64,000 nt of DNA from Musa acuminata AAA Group. Its lineage: Eukaryota; Streptophyta; Magnoliopsida; Zingiberales; Musaceae. Under the pieces are notes generated by a model that worked only from the letters and a program-made list of their open reading frames with translations, was not told the DNA's origin and searched no databases. Positions 10,190 to 22,404 of the stretch are shown one piece after another; the stretch's first letter is position 1; every line of letters starts with the position of its first letter. A program made the position numbers and the translations under genes. The stretch is from assembly GCF_036884655.1 (NCBI RefSeq), contig NC_088345.1, positions 31,250,501-31,314,500 on the forward strand, given 5' to 3'.

Positions 10190-10903
10190 TGAAACTTGTT
10201 TGTATACTCGTAGAAGGCAGTATGCAGATGAAACCAAGACGTAAACGTGAACTGAAATCTGATGATTGAGCGAAGAAAGCCGATTTACGTCTGAATGCAG
10301 TTTTACGTCTAAATGTTGAAACTCGTTTGTAAGATCGTAGAGGACAGATTGCAGTTATTAATAGGATTAAAATGTAAGCGTAAACTGCAAGGAAGCTCGT
10401 TCGTAAAAGCACGGAAAACAGATTTGCAGAATCAAACGTAAACATAAACTGTAATGTATGAAAATACGAGTTTACGTCTGAATGCAGATTTGGAAGAACA
10501 GCACTTAGAACTTGTTCGTGAAAGCGCAGAGAGCAGTGGTGATGAGGGAGGTTTGCAGTAATGATAAAGTGCTCGAAAATAAACGCAAACCAGAGATTTA
10601 GAGTGGTTCGGTCAGCCTTGACCTACTCCACTTTTGGCTTCCTCCACCGATGAGGTTGCCGACGTCAACTAGGTGCCTTCCTTCAATGGGCGAAGGCCAA
10701 ACTTCCCTCTTACAGTTTCTCTCCTTTTGACAGGCTTAGGAGACAACCTTTACAGACCTTTCTCTCCTCACTTTACAGTTGAAAACTTGAAGAACAGAAG
10801 GAGGAGACTCAAGGGCTTTACAACACTTTTGAGCTCTTTAGAATCACAGAAAAGATCACAATTTCGGTATAGGTCTGTATCTTTTCAGTGCTGAATGGGT
10901 GGG

Positions 10904-10913
10904 GTATTTATAG
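10904..10913 (-). promoter_or_regulatory. TATA box of LTR B
   Basis: CTATAAATAC on the minus strand. This LTR is the 5' LTR for copy 1, so this would be the promoter that drives gag-pol of copy 1. Confidence 0.75.
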
Positions 10914-12080
10914 GCCCCAACCCAATTCAAAATTCGAGCTCAAAACGATCAAATCGATCAAATCCCAGAATTCTGGGATCAGGCGGTTGCACCTCTCGAC
11001 TGGAGAGGTGGCACCGCCTGGCAGAGCTCGAAGACTGAGCTCTGCCGATTGCTTCTTCTCTGCCAGAGCTCGAAGACTGAGCTCAATGGTTGCATCACCT
11101 GGCAGAGCTCGAAGACTGAGCTTGGTGGTTGCATCACCTGGCAGAGCTCGAAATCTGAGCTTGGTGGTTGCATCACTTGGCAGAGCTCCAAACTGAGCTC
11201 AAGCTGATGCACCATTCTGCCAGAGCTCGAAGACTGAGCTTGGTGAATGCATCACCTGGCAAAGCTCGAGACTGAGCTCAGGCTGATGCACCACTCTGCC
11301 AAAGCTCGAAGACTGAGCTTGGTGGTTGCATCGCCTGGCAGAGCTCGGAACTTGAGCTCTGGCGGTGCAACCTCTTGGCTGGAGCGGTTGCACCTCCCAG
11401 CCTTGCAACCCTGGTGGTTGCACCTCCTGGCTGGGGCGGTTGCACCTCCCAGCCCCACAGCCCAGGCGGTTGCACCTCCTGGCTGGGGCGGTTGCACCTC
11501 TCAACCCCACAGCCCAGGCGGTTGCACCTCCTGGCTGGGGCGGTTGCACCTCCTGGTGCAATCAGGGTCCGAATCGTTCACTCCATTCGACCCACTTTGA
11601 ATCTTTTCAGGGGCCCAATTGCCCCAAGATTAAGCTAATGGGATCACCTCCCATTTTCCTGCTTAATCATCGTGCTAACTACGATTATCTCTAAGACAAC
11701 TTCTGCAGCTTGCTCCGATGCGTCAATCGCTTCTTCCGGTGAGTTTCCGGCCAACTTCCGTCGATCAACCGATAACCCTCGGTGATCCTTCTGCGGACAT
11801 CCGGCATACTCCTGGACTTTGCGACGATCCACTTGGCGAGTTCCGACGAGCTTCGCTTGGCAAGCTTCTGGACTTCTCGGATCTGTTCTCTCTGAACCTC
11901 CGACGACCGTCCGAACTTCCGTCGAACTCTCGAACTCCCAACGTGATCATGATCTTGACTCCGGCGCAACTCCTGCTGCTTGTCTTAATCTCATCGTAGT
12001 TAATCCTGCACACTTATCTCAACACATAGATTAGATAACAAATGACAATTGACTTCATCATCAAAATCCGAGATTCAACA

Positions 12081-12872
12081 ATCTCCCCCTTTTTGATGAT
12101 GACAATCAATTGATAAAGGAGTTATCCTTAACTCCCCCTATCTATATGCCATAGTTGAGATAAGTCAACCTTGAATTCAAGACCTAAGAATTCAAGTGAC
12201 GTATTGATAAGTTAGATCAGTTAAACTTATCAATACTTCCATCATGATGCCTATCATGATGTATCTCTTCAAGAATTATGTCAAGGCATGACATACATCA
12301 TCAAGTTTGTATGATAGTGTTTGTAACCAATCATCATGTAATCATATAAAGCTACGAAGGACTTTTTACATGATGCTCACATTTGAGATTTTCTAGTAAG
12401 TTTGCATTTTCTTCACAATATCAAATCAAGATATGATGCAAACTATAGTACATGTTCACATATCTCTTGGTGATACAAGGATGGCATAACATTGTTTATG
12501 GCATCACACAAGTATTTGTAACTATGACATAGATATGATTATGGCAGTTTAGCTATGACATAGTGTTTATCAATTCATATTTTTCTCCCCCTTTGTCATC
12601 AACAAAAAGCATGATAGCATTATCGAGCATATAAAGGAAGTCATGACACATATATCACTTTATTGTTTTTGCTTGACGGAGGAAAGTCATTTTCCAAGGA
12701 GTTTTCATAAGAGTGTACGGGAACATCCCATTTTTAGCATACAACCCGAAAAATGAACTTCTTACATGCATTTGGTTAAAAATATTTGTCACATAATTTG
12801 CAACATGTTATTTGATCAAGCGTTGTCAAGGCATGTAATAGTAATAACATCCGAAAGATAATTTTAACTAGT
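12081..12872 (-). other. 3' untranslated internal region with polypurine tracts (copy 2)
   Basis: Duplicate of 4188-4979, with the polypurine tract at 12082-12094 and a second block at about 12584-12596. No gene seen. Confidence 0.8.
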
Positions 12873-14381
12873 TTAAGTATTTGGACACATCAACATACCT
12901 AATTCTCTTCTTATGTAATCAAATTGTTCTTCACATAGGGGTTTTGTGAAGATATCAGCCAGTTGATGTTTGGTATCAATAAACTCTATGGTCACGTCAT
13001 GATTAGTGACATGATCACGTATAAAGTGATGTCTAATATCAATGTGTTTTGTTCTTGAGTGTTGTATAGGATTTTTAGTTAAGCATATTGCACTCGTGTT
13101 ATCACATTTAATGGGAATATCTTTAAGATTCACTTTGTAATCTTCTAAAGTGTTTTTCATCCATACAACTTGTGCACAGCATGCACTTGCTGCAATGTAT
13201 TCAGCTTCGGTTGTTGATAGGGCAACCGAGTTTTGTTTCTTAGATGACCAGGATACAAGGGCATGTCCTAAAAATTGACATGATCCTGATGTGCTTTTTC
13301 TGTCTAGTTTACAGCCAGCGAAGTCCGCATCAGCATAGGCTGTTAATTCAAAATTTTCTGTTTTTGGGTACCATAATCCTAGATTGGTAGTTCCATTAAG
13401 ATATCTGAGTATTCTTTTGACAGCTTTGAGATGAGATATCTTAGGGTCTGATTGAAATCTAGCACAAAGTCCTACACTGAACATAATGTCTGGTCTGGTG
13501 GCAGTGAGGTAAAGTAAACTTCCTATCATACCCCTATAGGTTTTTTGATCGAAGCTTTCTCCATTCTCATCAATTTCTAACTTAGTGGAGGTGCTCATAG
13601 GAGTGTCAATGGCTTTTGAATTATTCATTTTGAACTTCTTTAGCAAACTTACAGCATATTTGGTTTGACTAATAAAGATGCCATTGCTTAGTTGTTTGAT
13701 TTGTAGGCCTAAGAAGAATGTTAACTCTCCCATTAGACTCATTTCGAATTCATGACTCATAGTTTTCGAAAAGGATTCACAAAGAGATTCATTTGTAGAA
13801 CCAAAGATAATGTCATCAACATAAATCTGAACAATGAGAAAATCATTTTCAAAATTCTTGATAAACAATGTAGTATCAACCTTGCCTTTTACGAAATTAT
13901 TTTCAATGAGAAAAGAGCTAAGTCTCTCATACCAAGCCCTTGGGGCTTGCTTTAAACCATAGAGAGCTTTAGTTAATCTAAACACATGATTAGGGTAGCC
14001 ATTATTTTCAAATCCAGGAGGTTGTTCAACATAAACTTCTTCGGAAATGAAACCATTTAGAAAAGCGCTTTTAACATCCATTTGAAATAACTTAAAATTA
14101 TTGCAACTAGCATAGGCAAGGAGCATCCTTATGGCTTCCAATCGAGCCACAGGTGCGAAGGTTTCTTCGTAATCGATACCTTCTTCTTGGTTGAAACCTT
14201 TAGCCACTAATCTAGCCTTGTTTCTAACCACGATACCATTTTCATCTTGCTTGTTTCTAAAGACCCATTTAGTACCAATTACTAAATGGTCATTTGGCCT
14301 AGGAACAAGCGTCCACACCTCATTTCTCTCAAATTGATTTAATTCATCTTGCATTGCGATAATCCATGAATCATCTTTCAT
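12873..14381 (-). CDS. Reverse transcriptase-RNase H part of copia pol (copy 2)
   Basis: Translation identical to copy 1 (502 codons, YVDD at 187-190, RNase H motifs intact). It differs from copy 1 by two silent changes I could find, at 13314 and 14202. The same 13-bp deletion near 14433 separates it from the integrase frame, so the lesion existed before the tandem duplication. Confidence 0.9.
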   Translation of the reverse strand: MKDDSWIIAMQDELNQFERNEVWTLVPRPNDHLVIGTKWVFRNKQDENGIVVRNKARLVAKGFNQEEGIDYEETFAPVARLEAIRMLLAYASCNNFKLFQMDVKSAFLNGFISEEVYVEQPPGFENNGYPNHVFRLTKALYGLKQAPRAWYERLSSFLIENNFVKGKVDTTLFIKNFENDFLIVQIYVDDIIFGSTNESLCESFSKTMSHEFEMSLMGELTFFLGLQIKQLSNGIFISQTKYAVSLLKKFKMNNSKAIDTPMSTSTKLEIDENGESFDQKTYRGMIGSLLYLTATRPDIMFSVGLCARFQSDPKISHLKAVKRILRYLNGTTNLGLWYPKTENFELTAYADADFAGCKLDRKSTSGSCQFLGHALVSWSSKKQNSVALSTTEAEYIAASACCAQVVWMKNTLEDYKVNLKDIPIKCDNTSAICLTKNPIQHSRTKHIDIRHHFIRDHVTNHDVTIEFIDTKHQLADIFTKPLCEEQFDYIRRELGMLMCPNT

Positions 14382-15898
14382 GGCTTCAACAACACATTTG
14401 GGTTCAATTTGGGAGAGAAAAGCGGCGTTGGCACAGAAGATCGTGTTTGAACCCCTTTTGATGTGTCTCCTAGGATTAGCTCCTTAGGATGAGCATCTAT
14501 ATACTTCCAATCCTTGGGTAAGGATGTTTTGGAAGTGGATGCAACCAAGTTGCTAGTTGGAGACGGGGTTTCGTTTAAATTCAAGGAATCAAAATTAATA
14601 TCATCATCAAGATCATTTTTCTTAATTTCTGAAATCTCATTGAAAACGACATGGATGGATTCTTCAATAATTAAGGTTCTTTTATTGAAGATGCGAAAAG
14701 CTTTAGAAACCGAAGAATAACCAAGAAAAATTCCTTCATCAGATTTAGCATCGAATTTTCCTAAGTTATCCTTTTCATTCAAGATAAAACACTTACACCC
14801 AAAGACTTTAAAATATGAGACATTGGGTTTTTTGTTATTCCATAACTCATAAGGAGTTTTGGTGAGTAAGGGTCTTACTAGGACTCTATTTAAAATATAA
14901 CATGCAGTGTTTACAGCTTCGGCCCAAAAATATTTGGGTAGGCTATGTTCATTCAACATGGTTCTAGCCATTTCTTGCAAATTTCGATTTTTTCTTTCTA
15001 CTACCCCATTTTGTTGAGGATTTCTTGGAGTAGAGAAGTTATGGTTGTATCCGTTGAGTTCACAGAATTCTTGGAAGTCATGGTTTTGAAATTCTCCACC
15101 GTGATCACTTCTAATTGACGAAATCATAGATTCCTTCTCATTTTGAACAAGTTTACAAAACTTGGTAAAATGTCTAAAGCATTCATTTTTTTGTTTTAAG
15201 AAGTAGGTCCATGTATATCTGCTGTAGTCATCAATAATGACAAAGGCGTATTTGCTACCTCCTAGACTCGATGTAGAGATTGGTCCGAACAAGTCCATAT
15301 GGATCAATTGTAAGGGCCTAGAGGTGCTTATTTGATTCTTAGCTTTGAAGCTACCCCTAATTTGCTTACCTAATTGGCAAGCATCACATACATTATCTTT
15401 GATGAACTTGATATGAGGAATTCCTCTTACAAGTTCTCTAGATGATACTTGATTGATTAGTTTCATGCTAGCATGACCTAATCTTCTATGCCATAGCCAA
15501 GCATCCTCATTCATAACGGCAAAGCACATTTCATCACATAAGTTATTGATGTCAATAGTGTATACGTTGTTTTGTTTTAATGCAATCATAGATATATTTT
15601 TGTGTGGTTTTTCAATGATGCAGGCATTAGATTCAAATCTTATAATATATCCTTTATCACATAATTGACTAATGCTCAAGAGGTTATGTTTTAAACCATC
15701 AACTAGTAAAACATCTTCAATAGAGAGGTTGGATTTGTTACCAATGGTTCCTTTGCCAATGATTTTACCCTTGTTGTTGTCTCCGAAGGTGACATATCCT
15801 TCGTCTATGCTAGAGAGCTTAGAGAATTGAGATGGATCTCCGGTCATATGCCTTGAGCATCCACTATCAAGGTACCATTTCTTGCTCCTAGCTTGCAA
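14378..15898 (-). CDS. Protease-integrase part of copia pol (copy 2)
   Basis: Translation identical to copy 1: protease D-S-G at 11-13, H137/H142/C171/C174 finger, D202-D265-E301 triad. It ends at the same out-of-frame stop. It follows the UAG at 15911-15913 in the gag frame. Confidence 0.9.
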   Translation of the reverse strand: MQARSKKWYLDSGCSRHMTGDPSQFSKLSSIDEGYVTFGDNNKGKIIGKGTIGNKSNLSIEDVLLVDGLKHNLLSISQLCDKGYIIRFESNACIIEKPHKNISMIALKQNNVYTIDINNLCDEMCFAVMNEDAWLWHRRLGHASMKLINQVSSRELVRGIPHIKFIKDNVCDACQLGKQIRGSFKAKNQISTSRPLQLIHMDLFGPISTSSLGGSKYAFVIIDDYSRYTWTYFLKQKNECFRHFTKFCKLVQNEKESMISSIRSDHGGEFQNHDFQEFCELNGYNHNFSTPRNPQQNGVVERKNRNLQEMARTMLNEHSLPKYFWAEAVNTACYILNRVLVRPLLTKTPYELWNNKKPNVSYFKVFGCKCFILNEKDNLGKFDAKSDEGIFLGYSSVSKAFRIFNKRTLIIEESIHVVFNEISEIKKNDLDDDINFDSLNLNETPSPTSNLVASTSKTSLPKDWKYIDAHPKELILGDTSKGVQTRSSVPTPLFSPKLNPNVLLKP

Positions 15899-15910
15899 TT
15901 GTTTAGTTTT

Positions 15911-17491
15911 CTACAAGAAAGGATGACGTTTAGGTACCCATTTGCTTTTGGGTGCCTCATAAATAGATCTACATTTTCTATCATGTTGCATAGAGTTTAT
16001 CATGGTTCCTTTAGGAACCCAAATTAATTTGTTTGGACTTATTTTCTTGAATGGACAACAATGTGTCTTGTGTCCAGATTTGCAACAAAAGTTGCACTTG
16101 GTTTGGTGTTGAACGTGTAAGATGGGGCCTTTTACAAAGGTAGTTGGATTTCGGTGAGGACTCCTCACAAATCCAATCCCACTTCTTTTGGGAGCATGAC
16201 CCTTGTTTGTAAGGATCATGTTTAATGACTTGCTACCAACCTCGAATTTCTTCAAGGTGTCCTTAAGCAGCAAGTTTTCTTTTTGTATAGTTTCTAAATC
16301 ATGACATTTGATACATGAGTTTAAACTATCATGATGTTCGACTTTTAACTTATCAAACTCACAAGTAAGATTATCATGTACCCTTTTTAGCAACTTGTAT
16401 TTTCTATTTATAACTTTGCATTCATCAAATAAATCATGGAAGGCATTTAATAATTCATCGAAAGATAAATCAGCATCTAATAAATCTGTTACCTCCCCTT
16501 CGATGGCCATAAAGGCGTAATGAGCAACTTGCTCGGTGTTGGATTCTTCTTCCTCGGATGCGCTCGAATCATCCCATGTTGCTTGGAGCGCCTTCTTCTT
16601 TGTTCTTTTCTTGACTTGGGGACAATCACTTTTGTAATGTCCCGGCTTTTTACATTCATAGCAGATCACTTGGTCCTTCTTAGGTTCAAGTTTATTTTTC
16701 ACATCGTTTTTAAACTTGTTTCTTTTGAAGAATTTTTTAAACTTTCTTGTCAACAGTGCCAAGTCATCGTCACAATCCTCATCACTTGAGTTTTCTCTCA
16801 AGTGGCATTCAGAAGTTTTAAGTGCCATATCCTTCCTGTTCTTTGGAAGGATGTCTTCTTGCTCTTCATGAGCTTTGCAGGTCATTTCGTAGGTCATTAA
16901 TGACCCGATTAGTTCTTCAAGAGGGAAATTTTGCAGATCTTTTGCCTCTTGAATGGCGGTGACTTTAGGATCCCAACTCTTAGGAAGGGATCTTAGTATC
17001 TTATTAACAAGCTCAAAATCCGAAAAGCTCTTTCCGAGACCTTTTAAACCGTTGACGACATCCGTGAAACGGGTAAACATGTCGCCAATGGTTTCACTCG
17101 GTTTCATTCGAAAAAGTTCAAAAGAATGCAGCAACAGATTGATTTTTGACTCTTTCACTCTACTTGTGCCCTCGTGGGTTACTTCAAGTGTGTGCCAAAT
17201 ATCAAAAGCAGTTTCGCAAGTTGAAACACGATTAAACTCGTTTTTATCAAGAGCGCAAAATAAGGCATTCATAGCCTTTGCATTAAGAGCGAAAGCCTTC
17301 TTTTCCAAATCGTTCCAATCGATCATTGGAAGAGAAGATTTTGAAAATCCATTTTCAACAAGATTCCATAGTTCAAAATCCATAGAAATAAGAAAGATCC
17401 TCATTCGGGTCTTCCAGTAAGTGTAGTCCGTTCCACTGAACATGGGTGGACGTGTAATCGAATGCCCCTCTTGGTTTCCGGCGTATGCCAT
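15911..17491 (-). CDS. Gag of the SIRE-like copia element (copy 2)
   Basis: 526 residues, identical in translation to copy 1, with zinc knuckles at 277-290 and 466-479 and the same UAG end. Its 5' LTR is LTR C and its primer site is at 17528-17539. The leader between primer site and start codon is only about 40 bp, so most of the untranslated leader is LTR sequence. Confidence 0.92.
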   Translation of the reverse strand: MAYAGNQEGHSITRPPMFSGTDYTYWKTRMRIFLISMDFELWNLVENGFSKSSLPMIDWNDLEKKAFALNAKAMNALFCALDKNEFNRVSTCETAFDIWHTLEVTHEGTSRVKESKINLLLHSFELFRMKPSETIGDMFTRFTDVVNGLKGLGKSFSDFELVNKILRSLPKSWDPKVTAIQEAKDLQNFPLEELIGSLMTYEMTCKAHEEQEDILPKNRKDMALKTSECHLRENSSDEDCDDDLALLTRKFKKFFKRNKFKNDVKNKLEPKKDQVICYECKKPGHYKSDCPQVKKRTKKKALQATWDDSSASEEEESNTEQVAHYAFMAIEGEVTDLLDADLSFDELLNAFHDLFDECKVINRKYKLLKRVHDNLTCEFDKLKVEHHDSLNSCIKCHDLETIQKENLLLKDTLKKFEVGSKSLNMILTNKGHAPKRSGIGFVRSPHRNPTTFVKGPILHVQHQTKCNFCCKSGHKTHCCPFKKISPNKLIWVPKGTMINSMQHDRKCRSIYEAPKSKWVPKRHPFL

Positions 17492-17527
17492 CTCTCTTGG
17501 GTTTTAATCCTTTAGAGAGTTAACCGA

Positions 17528-17539
17528 GCTCTGATACCA
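17528..17539 (-). promoter_or_regulatory. Primer binding site, copy 2
   Basis: TGGTATCAGAGC on the minus strand, two bases from LTR C. Confidence 0.9.
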
Positions 17540-17668
17540 ATTGTTAGGATCGAGAGCACTAAGAGGGGGGGGGTGAATTAGTGCAGCGGAAATCGTATAA
17601 TAAATTTAAAACCAAAAGCTGCGTTTGTTCAAAAACTATTATGATGCAAAAGCAAATTCTCAGTTTGT

Positions 17669-18082
17669 ATCTAAGTGCAGTTTGCGTCTAAGCGCAGATT
17701 GCGTCTAAGCGCAGTTTTGCGTCTAAGCGCAGATTGCGTCTAAGCGCAGTTTTGCGTCTAAATGCAGATTTACGTCTAAACGCAGATTTTACGTCTAAAC
17801 GCAGTTTTACGTCTAAACGTAGTTTTACGTCTAAGCGCAGATTGCGTCTAAGCGCAGTTTTGCGTCTAAATGCAGATTTACGTCTAAACGCAGATTTTAC
17901 GTCTAAACGCAGTTTTACGTCTAAACGTAGTTTTACGTCTAAACGCAGATTTACGTCTAAACGCAGTATTACGTCTAAACGCAGTTTTACGTCTAAACGT
18001 AGTTTTACGTCTAAACGCAGTTTTACGTCTAAACGTAGATTTACGTCTAAACGCAGTTAGACGCAGATTTACGTCTAAACTT
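17669..18082. repeat. 18-bp-type minisatellite in LTR C
   Basis: Same tandem array as in LTRs A and B, same length. Confidence 0.9.
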
Positions 18083-18796
18083 TGAAACTTGTTTGTATAC
18101 TCGTAGAAGGCAGTATGCAGATGAAACCAAGACGTAAACGTGAACTGAAATCTGATGATTGAGCGAAGAAAGCCGATTTACGTCTGAATGCAGTTTTACG
18201 TCTAAATGTTGAAACTCGTTTGTAAGATCGTAGAGGACAGATTGCAGTTATTAATAGGATTAAAATGTAAGCGTAAACTGCAAGGAAGCTCGTTCGTAAA
18301 AGCACGGAAAACAGATTTGCAGAATCAAACGTAAACATAAACTGTAATGTATGAAAATACGAGTTTACGTCTGAATGCAGATTTGGAAGAACAGCACTTA
18401 GAACTTGTTCGTGAAAGCGCAGAGAGCAGTGGTGATGAGGGAGGTTTGCAGTAATGATAAAGTGCTCGAAAATAAACGCAAACCAGAGATTTAGAGTGGT
18501 TCGGTCAGCCTTGACCTACTCCACTTTTGGCTTCCTCCACCGATGAGGTTGCCGACGTCAACTAGGTGCCTTCCTTCAATGGGCGAAGGCCAAACTTCCC
18601 TCTTACAGTTTCTCTCCTTTTGACAGGCTTAGGAGACAACCTTTACAGACCTTTCTCTCCTCACTTTACAGTTGAAAACTTGAAGAACAGAAGGAGGAGA
18701 CTCAAGGGCTTTACAACACTTTTGAGCTCTTTAGAATCACAGAAAAGATCACAATTTCGGTATAGGTCTGTATCTTTTCAGTGCTGAATGGGTGGG

Positions 18797-18806
18797 GTAT
18801 TTATAG
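18797..18806 (-). promoter_or_regulatory. TATA box of LTR C
   Basis: CTATAAATAC on the minus strand, in the 5' LTR of copy 2. If the array is transcribed from here, LTR B could act as an internal terminator or second promoter. Confidence 0.75.
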
Positions 18807-19973
18807 GCCCCAACCCAATTCAAAATTCGAGCTCAAAACGATCAAATCGATCAAATCCCAGAATTCTGGGATCAGGCGGTTGCACCTCTCGACTGGAGAG
18901 GTGGCACCGCCTGGCAGAGCTCGAAGACTGAGCTCTGCCGATTGCTTCTTCTCTGCCAGAGCTCGAAGACTGAGCTCAATGGTTGCATCACCTGGCAGAG
19001 CTCGAAGACTGAGCTTGGTGGTTGCATCACCTGGCAGAGCTCGAAATCTGAGCTTGGTGGTTGCATCACTTGGCAGAGCTCCAAACTGAGCTCAAGCTGA
19101 TGCACCATTCTGCCAGAGCTCGAAGACTGAGCTTGGTGAATGCATCACCTGGCAAAGCTCGAGACTGAGCTCAGGCTGATGCACCACTCTGCCAAAGCTC
19201 GAAGACTGAGCTTGGTGGTTGCATCGCCTGGCAGAGCTCGGAACTTGAGCTCTGGCGGTGCAACCTCTTGGCTGGAGCGGTTGCACCTCCCAGCCTTGCA
19301 ACCCTGGCGGTTGCACCTCCTGGCTGGGGCGGTTGCACCTCCCAGCCCCACAGCCCAGGCGGTTGCACCTCCTGGCTGGGGCGGTTGCACCTCTCAACCC
19401 CACAGCCCAGGCGGTTGCACCTCCTGGCTGGGGCGGTTGCACCTCCTGGTGCAATCAGGGTCCGAATGGTTCACTCCATTCGACCCACTTTGAATCTTTT
19501 CAGGGGCCCAATTGCCCCAAGATTAAGCTAATGGGATCACCTCCCATTTTCCTGCTTAATCATCGTGCTAACTACGATTATCTCTAAGACAACTTCTGCA
19601 GCTTGCTCCGATGCGTCAATCGCTTCTTCCGGCGAGTTTCCGGCCAACTTCCGTCGATCAACCGATAACCCTCGGTGATCCTTCTGCGGACATCCGGCAT
19701 ACTCCTGGACTTTGCGACGATCCACTTGGCGAGTTCCGACGAGCTTGGCTTGGCAAGCTTCTGGACTTCTCGGATCTGTTCTCTCTGAACCTCCGACGAC
19801 CGTCCGAACTTCCGTCGAACTCTCGAACTCCCAACGTGATCATGATCTTGACTCCGGCGCAACTCCTGCTGCTTGTCTTAATCTCATCGTAGTTAATCCT
19901 GCATACTTATCTCAACACATAGATTAGATAACAAATGACAATTGACTTCATCATCAAAATCCGAGATTCAACA

Positions 19974-19978
19974 GCATT
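19974..19978. repeat. Target site duplication GCATT, right copy
   Basis: Matches 1751-1755 exactly; gag of the older element resumes from here. Confidence 0.9.
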
Positions 19979-21374
19979 TGCTTTGATGTCTAACATGTAA
20001 GATGGGGCCTTTTATGAATGTGGTTGGATTTTGGTGAGGACTTCTCACGAATCCAATTCCATTTCTTATGGGAACGTGACCCTTGTTGGTAAGGATCATG
20101 TTTAATGACTTGCTACCAACCTCGAATTTCTTCAAGGTATCCTTAAGTAGCAAGTTTTCTTTTTGGAGAGTTTCTAAATCGTGACATTTTGTGCATGAGC
20201 TTAAGCTATCATGATGTTCAGCATTTAACTTATCGAAATTACAAATAAGACTATCATGCTACTTTTTTAGCAATTTGTATTTATTACTAATAGTCTTACA
20301 CTCATCAAACAATTCATGGAAAGCATTTAATAATTCATCGAATGATAAATCTGCATCTATTGAATTTGTTACCTCGTCTTCGATGGCCATTAAGGCGTAA
20401 TGAGCAACTTGCTCGGTGTTGGACTCCTCTTCTTCGGATGCGCTCGAGTCATCCCATGTTGCTTGAAGAGCCTTCTTCTTTGATGTTCTCCTTTTTACTT
20501 GGGGACAATCACTCTTGTAGTGTCCCGGCTTTTTGCATTCATAGCAGATCACTTGGTCCTTCTTGGGTTCAAGTTTATTTTTTGCATCATTCTTAAACTT
20601 GTTTCTTTTAAAGAACTTTTTAAACTTTCTTGTTAGAAGTGCCAAGTCATCATCACAGTCCTCATCACTTGAGTTTTCTCTCAAGTGGCATTCAGAGGTT
20701 TTAAGTGCCATATCCTTCCTGTTCTTTGGAAGGATGTCTTCTTGCTCTTCATGAGCTTTACAAGTCATTTCGTAGGTCATTAATGACCCGATTAGTTCTT
20801 CAAGAGGGAAGTTGCGCAGATCTTTTGCCTCTTGAATAGCAGTGACTTTAGGATCCCAATTCTTAGGAAGGGATCTTAGTATCTTATTTACGAGTTCAAA
20901 ATCCGAAAAACTTTTTCCAAGTCCTTTTAGACCATTGACGACATCCGTGAAACGGGTAAACATGTCGCCAATGGTTTCACTTGGTTTCATTCGAAAAAGT
21001 TCAAAAGAATGTAACAATAGATTGATTTTTGACTCTTTCACTCTACTTGTGCCCTCGTGGGTCACTTCGAGTGTGTGCCAAATATCAAATGCAGTTTCGC
21101 AAGTTTAAACACGATTAAACTCGTTTTTATCAAGTGCGCAAAATAAGGCATTCATAGCCTTAGCATTAAGAGCGAAAGCCTTCTTCTCCAATTCATTCCA
21201 ATCGATCATTGGAAGAGAAGACTTTGAAAATCCGTTTTCAACAAGGTTCCACAGTTCAAAATCCATAGAAATAAGAAAGCTCCTCATTCGGGTCTTCCAG
21301 TAGGTGTAGTCCGTCCCACTGAACATGGGTGGACGTGTAATAGAATGCCCCTCTTGGTTTCCGGCGTATGCCAT
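19979..21374 (-). pseudogene. Gag of the older copia element, N-terminal and central part, broken
   Basis: It starts at the methionine at 21374 (MAYAGNQEGHS) and follows the intact gag closely. It is cut by nonsense codons at 21105-21107 (the intact copy has Ser after FNRV) and at 20256-20258 (after YKLLKK). The first zinc knuckle (CYECKKPGHYKSDC) is retained. The frame then runs into the insertion point at 19978, and the missing C-terminus is at 1568-1755. Gag of this copy was therefore damaged both by point mutation and by the younger insertion; the order of these events cannot be told from sequence alone. Confidence 0.88.
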
Positions 21375-21410
21375 CTCTTTTGGGTTTTAATCCATTAGAG
21401 AGTTAACCTT

Positions 21411-21422
21411 GCTCTGATACCA
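21411..21422 (-). promoter_or_regulatory. Primer binding site of the older copia element
   Basis: TGGTATCAGAGC on the minus strand, two bases from LTR D. Confidence 0.88.
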
Positions 21423-21544
21423 ATTGTTAGGATCGAGAGCACTAAGAGGGGGGGGTGAATTAGTGCAGCGGAAATCTTACAGCAATTTAAAACCGAAAGG
21501 TGCGTTCGTTCAATAAAATCTATTATGATGCAAAAGCCGATTCA

Positions 21545-21860
21545 CAGTTTGTATTTAAGCGTAGTTTGCGTCTAAGCACAGATTGCGTCTAAGAGCAGTT
21601 TACGTCTAAACGCAGTTTGCGTCTAAACACAGTTTTACGTCTAAACTCAGTTTTATGTCTAAACGCAGTTTTACGTCTAAACGCAGTTTTTCGTTTAAAC
21701 GCAGGTTTGCGTCTGAACGCAGTTTTACGTCTGAACGCAGTTTTACGTCTGAACGCAGTTTTGCGTTTGAACGCAGTTTTACGTCTGAACGCAGTTTTGC
21801 GTCTAAACGTAGTTTTGCGTCTAAACGCAGTTTTACGTCTAAATGCAGAAACTGAACTTT
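21545..21860. repeat. 18-bp-type minisatellite in LTR D
   Basis: About 17 copies of TTTTACGTCTAAACGCAG variants, with TCTGAACG forms not common in LTRs A-C. Copy number and variant order differ from the younger LTRs, so the array has turned over independently. Confidence 0.85.
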
Positions 21861-22394
21861 GAAAATCTTTTTGTGAATGTGCAGAAAGCAGTTCGCAGTT
21901 ATGAATGGAATCAAAGCGTAAGCGTAAACTGCGATGTAAAGATCGTACGAAAACACCGATTTACGTCTCAATGCAGATTCGGAAAGATCTGAACTTAGAG
22001 AATCGTTCGTAAAAGCGCAGAGGGCAGTAGCTATGTAGGAGGTTTGTAGTAATGATAAAGTGCTAAAAAATAAACGCAAACCAGAGATTTAGAGTGGTTC
22101 GGTCAGTCTTGACCTACTCCACTTTTGGCTTCCTCCACCGATGAGGTTGCCGACGTCAACTAGAGGCCTTCCTTCAATAGGCGAAGGCCAACTGCCCTTT
22201 TACAGTTTCTCTCCTTTTGACAGGCTCAGGAGACAATCTTTACAGATCCTTTCTCTCCTCTCTTTACAACTCAAGACTTTGAAGAACAGAAAGAGGAGAA
22301 CTTTTGGACTTTACACAGTTTTGAGCTCTTAGAATCACAGAAAAGATTAGGAATTCAGAGTGGATCTATATTTTTTCTGTGCTGAACGGGTGGG

Positions 22395-22404
22395 GTATTT
22401 ATAG
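22395..22404 (-). promoter_or_regulatory. TATA box of LTR D
   Basis: CTATAAATAC on the minus strand, at the same place relative to the conserved flanks as in LTRs A-C. Confidence 0.7.

Larger units (their letters stand above)
9649..12080 (-). repeat. LTR B (shared middle LTR), 2432 bp, hybrid of A and C
   Basis: It serves as 5' LTR of copy 1 and 3' LTR of copy 2. At all ten A-specific sites up to the equivalent of 3536 it carries the LTR C base. At the three C-specific sites, equivalents of 3682, 3961 and 4118, it carries the LTR A base. It has two private changes (11415, 11740). TATA box is at 10904-10913, minisatellite at 9776-10189 and GC-rich U3 array at 10983-11555. Confidence 0.95.
1756..19973 (-). 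mobile_element. Younger SIRE-like copia element as a three-LTR, two-internal tandem array
   Basis: The layout is LTR (1756-4187), internal (4188-9648), LTR (9649-12080), internal (12081-17541), LTR (17542-19973), all on the minus strand with a period of exactly 7893 bp. The whole array is flanked by one GCATT duplication, so it behaves as one insertion that later became tandem. The two internals give identical gag, IN and RT-RH translations. By eye I found only two nucleotide differences between them (5421/13314 and 6309/14202). LTR termini are TG...CA in either orientation; the primer site and polypurine tract are in the expected places. Confidence 0.95.
17542..19973 (-). repeat. LTR C (right; 5' LTR in transcription sense), 2432 bp
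   Basis: Private bases are at 19468, 19747 and 19904; elsewhere it agrees with B on the left part. Minisatellite at 17669-18082, TATA box at 18797-18806 and U3 array at 18876-19448. It ends at the GCATT duplication. Together LTRs A and C differ at about 13 of 2432 positions by eye (roughly 0.5%), which points to a recent insertion. Confidence 0.95.
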
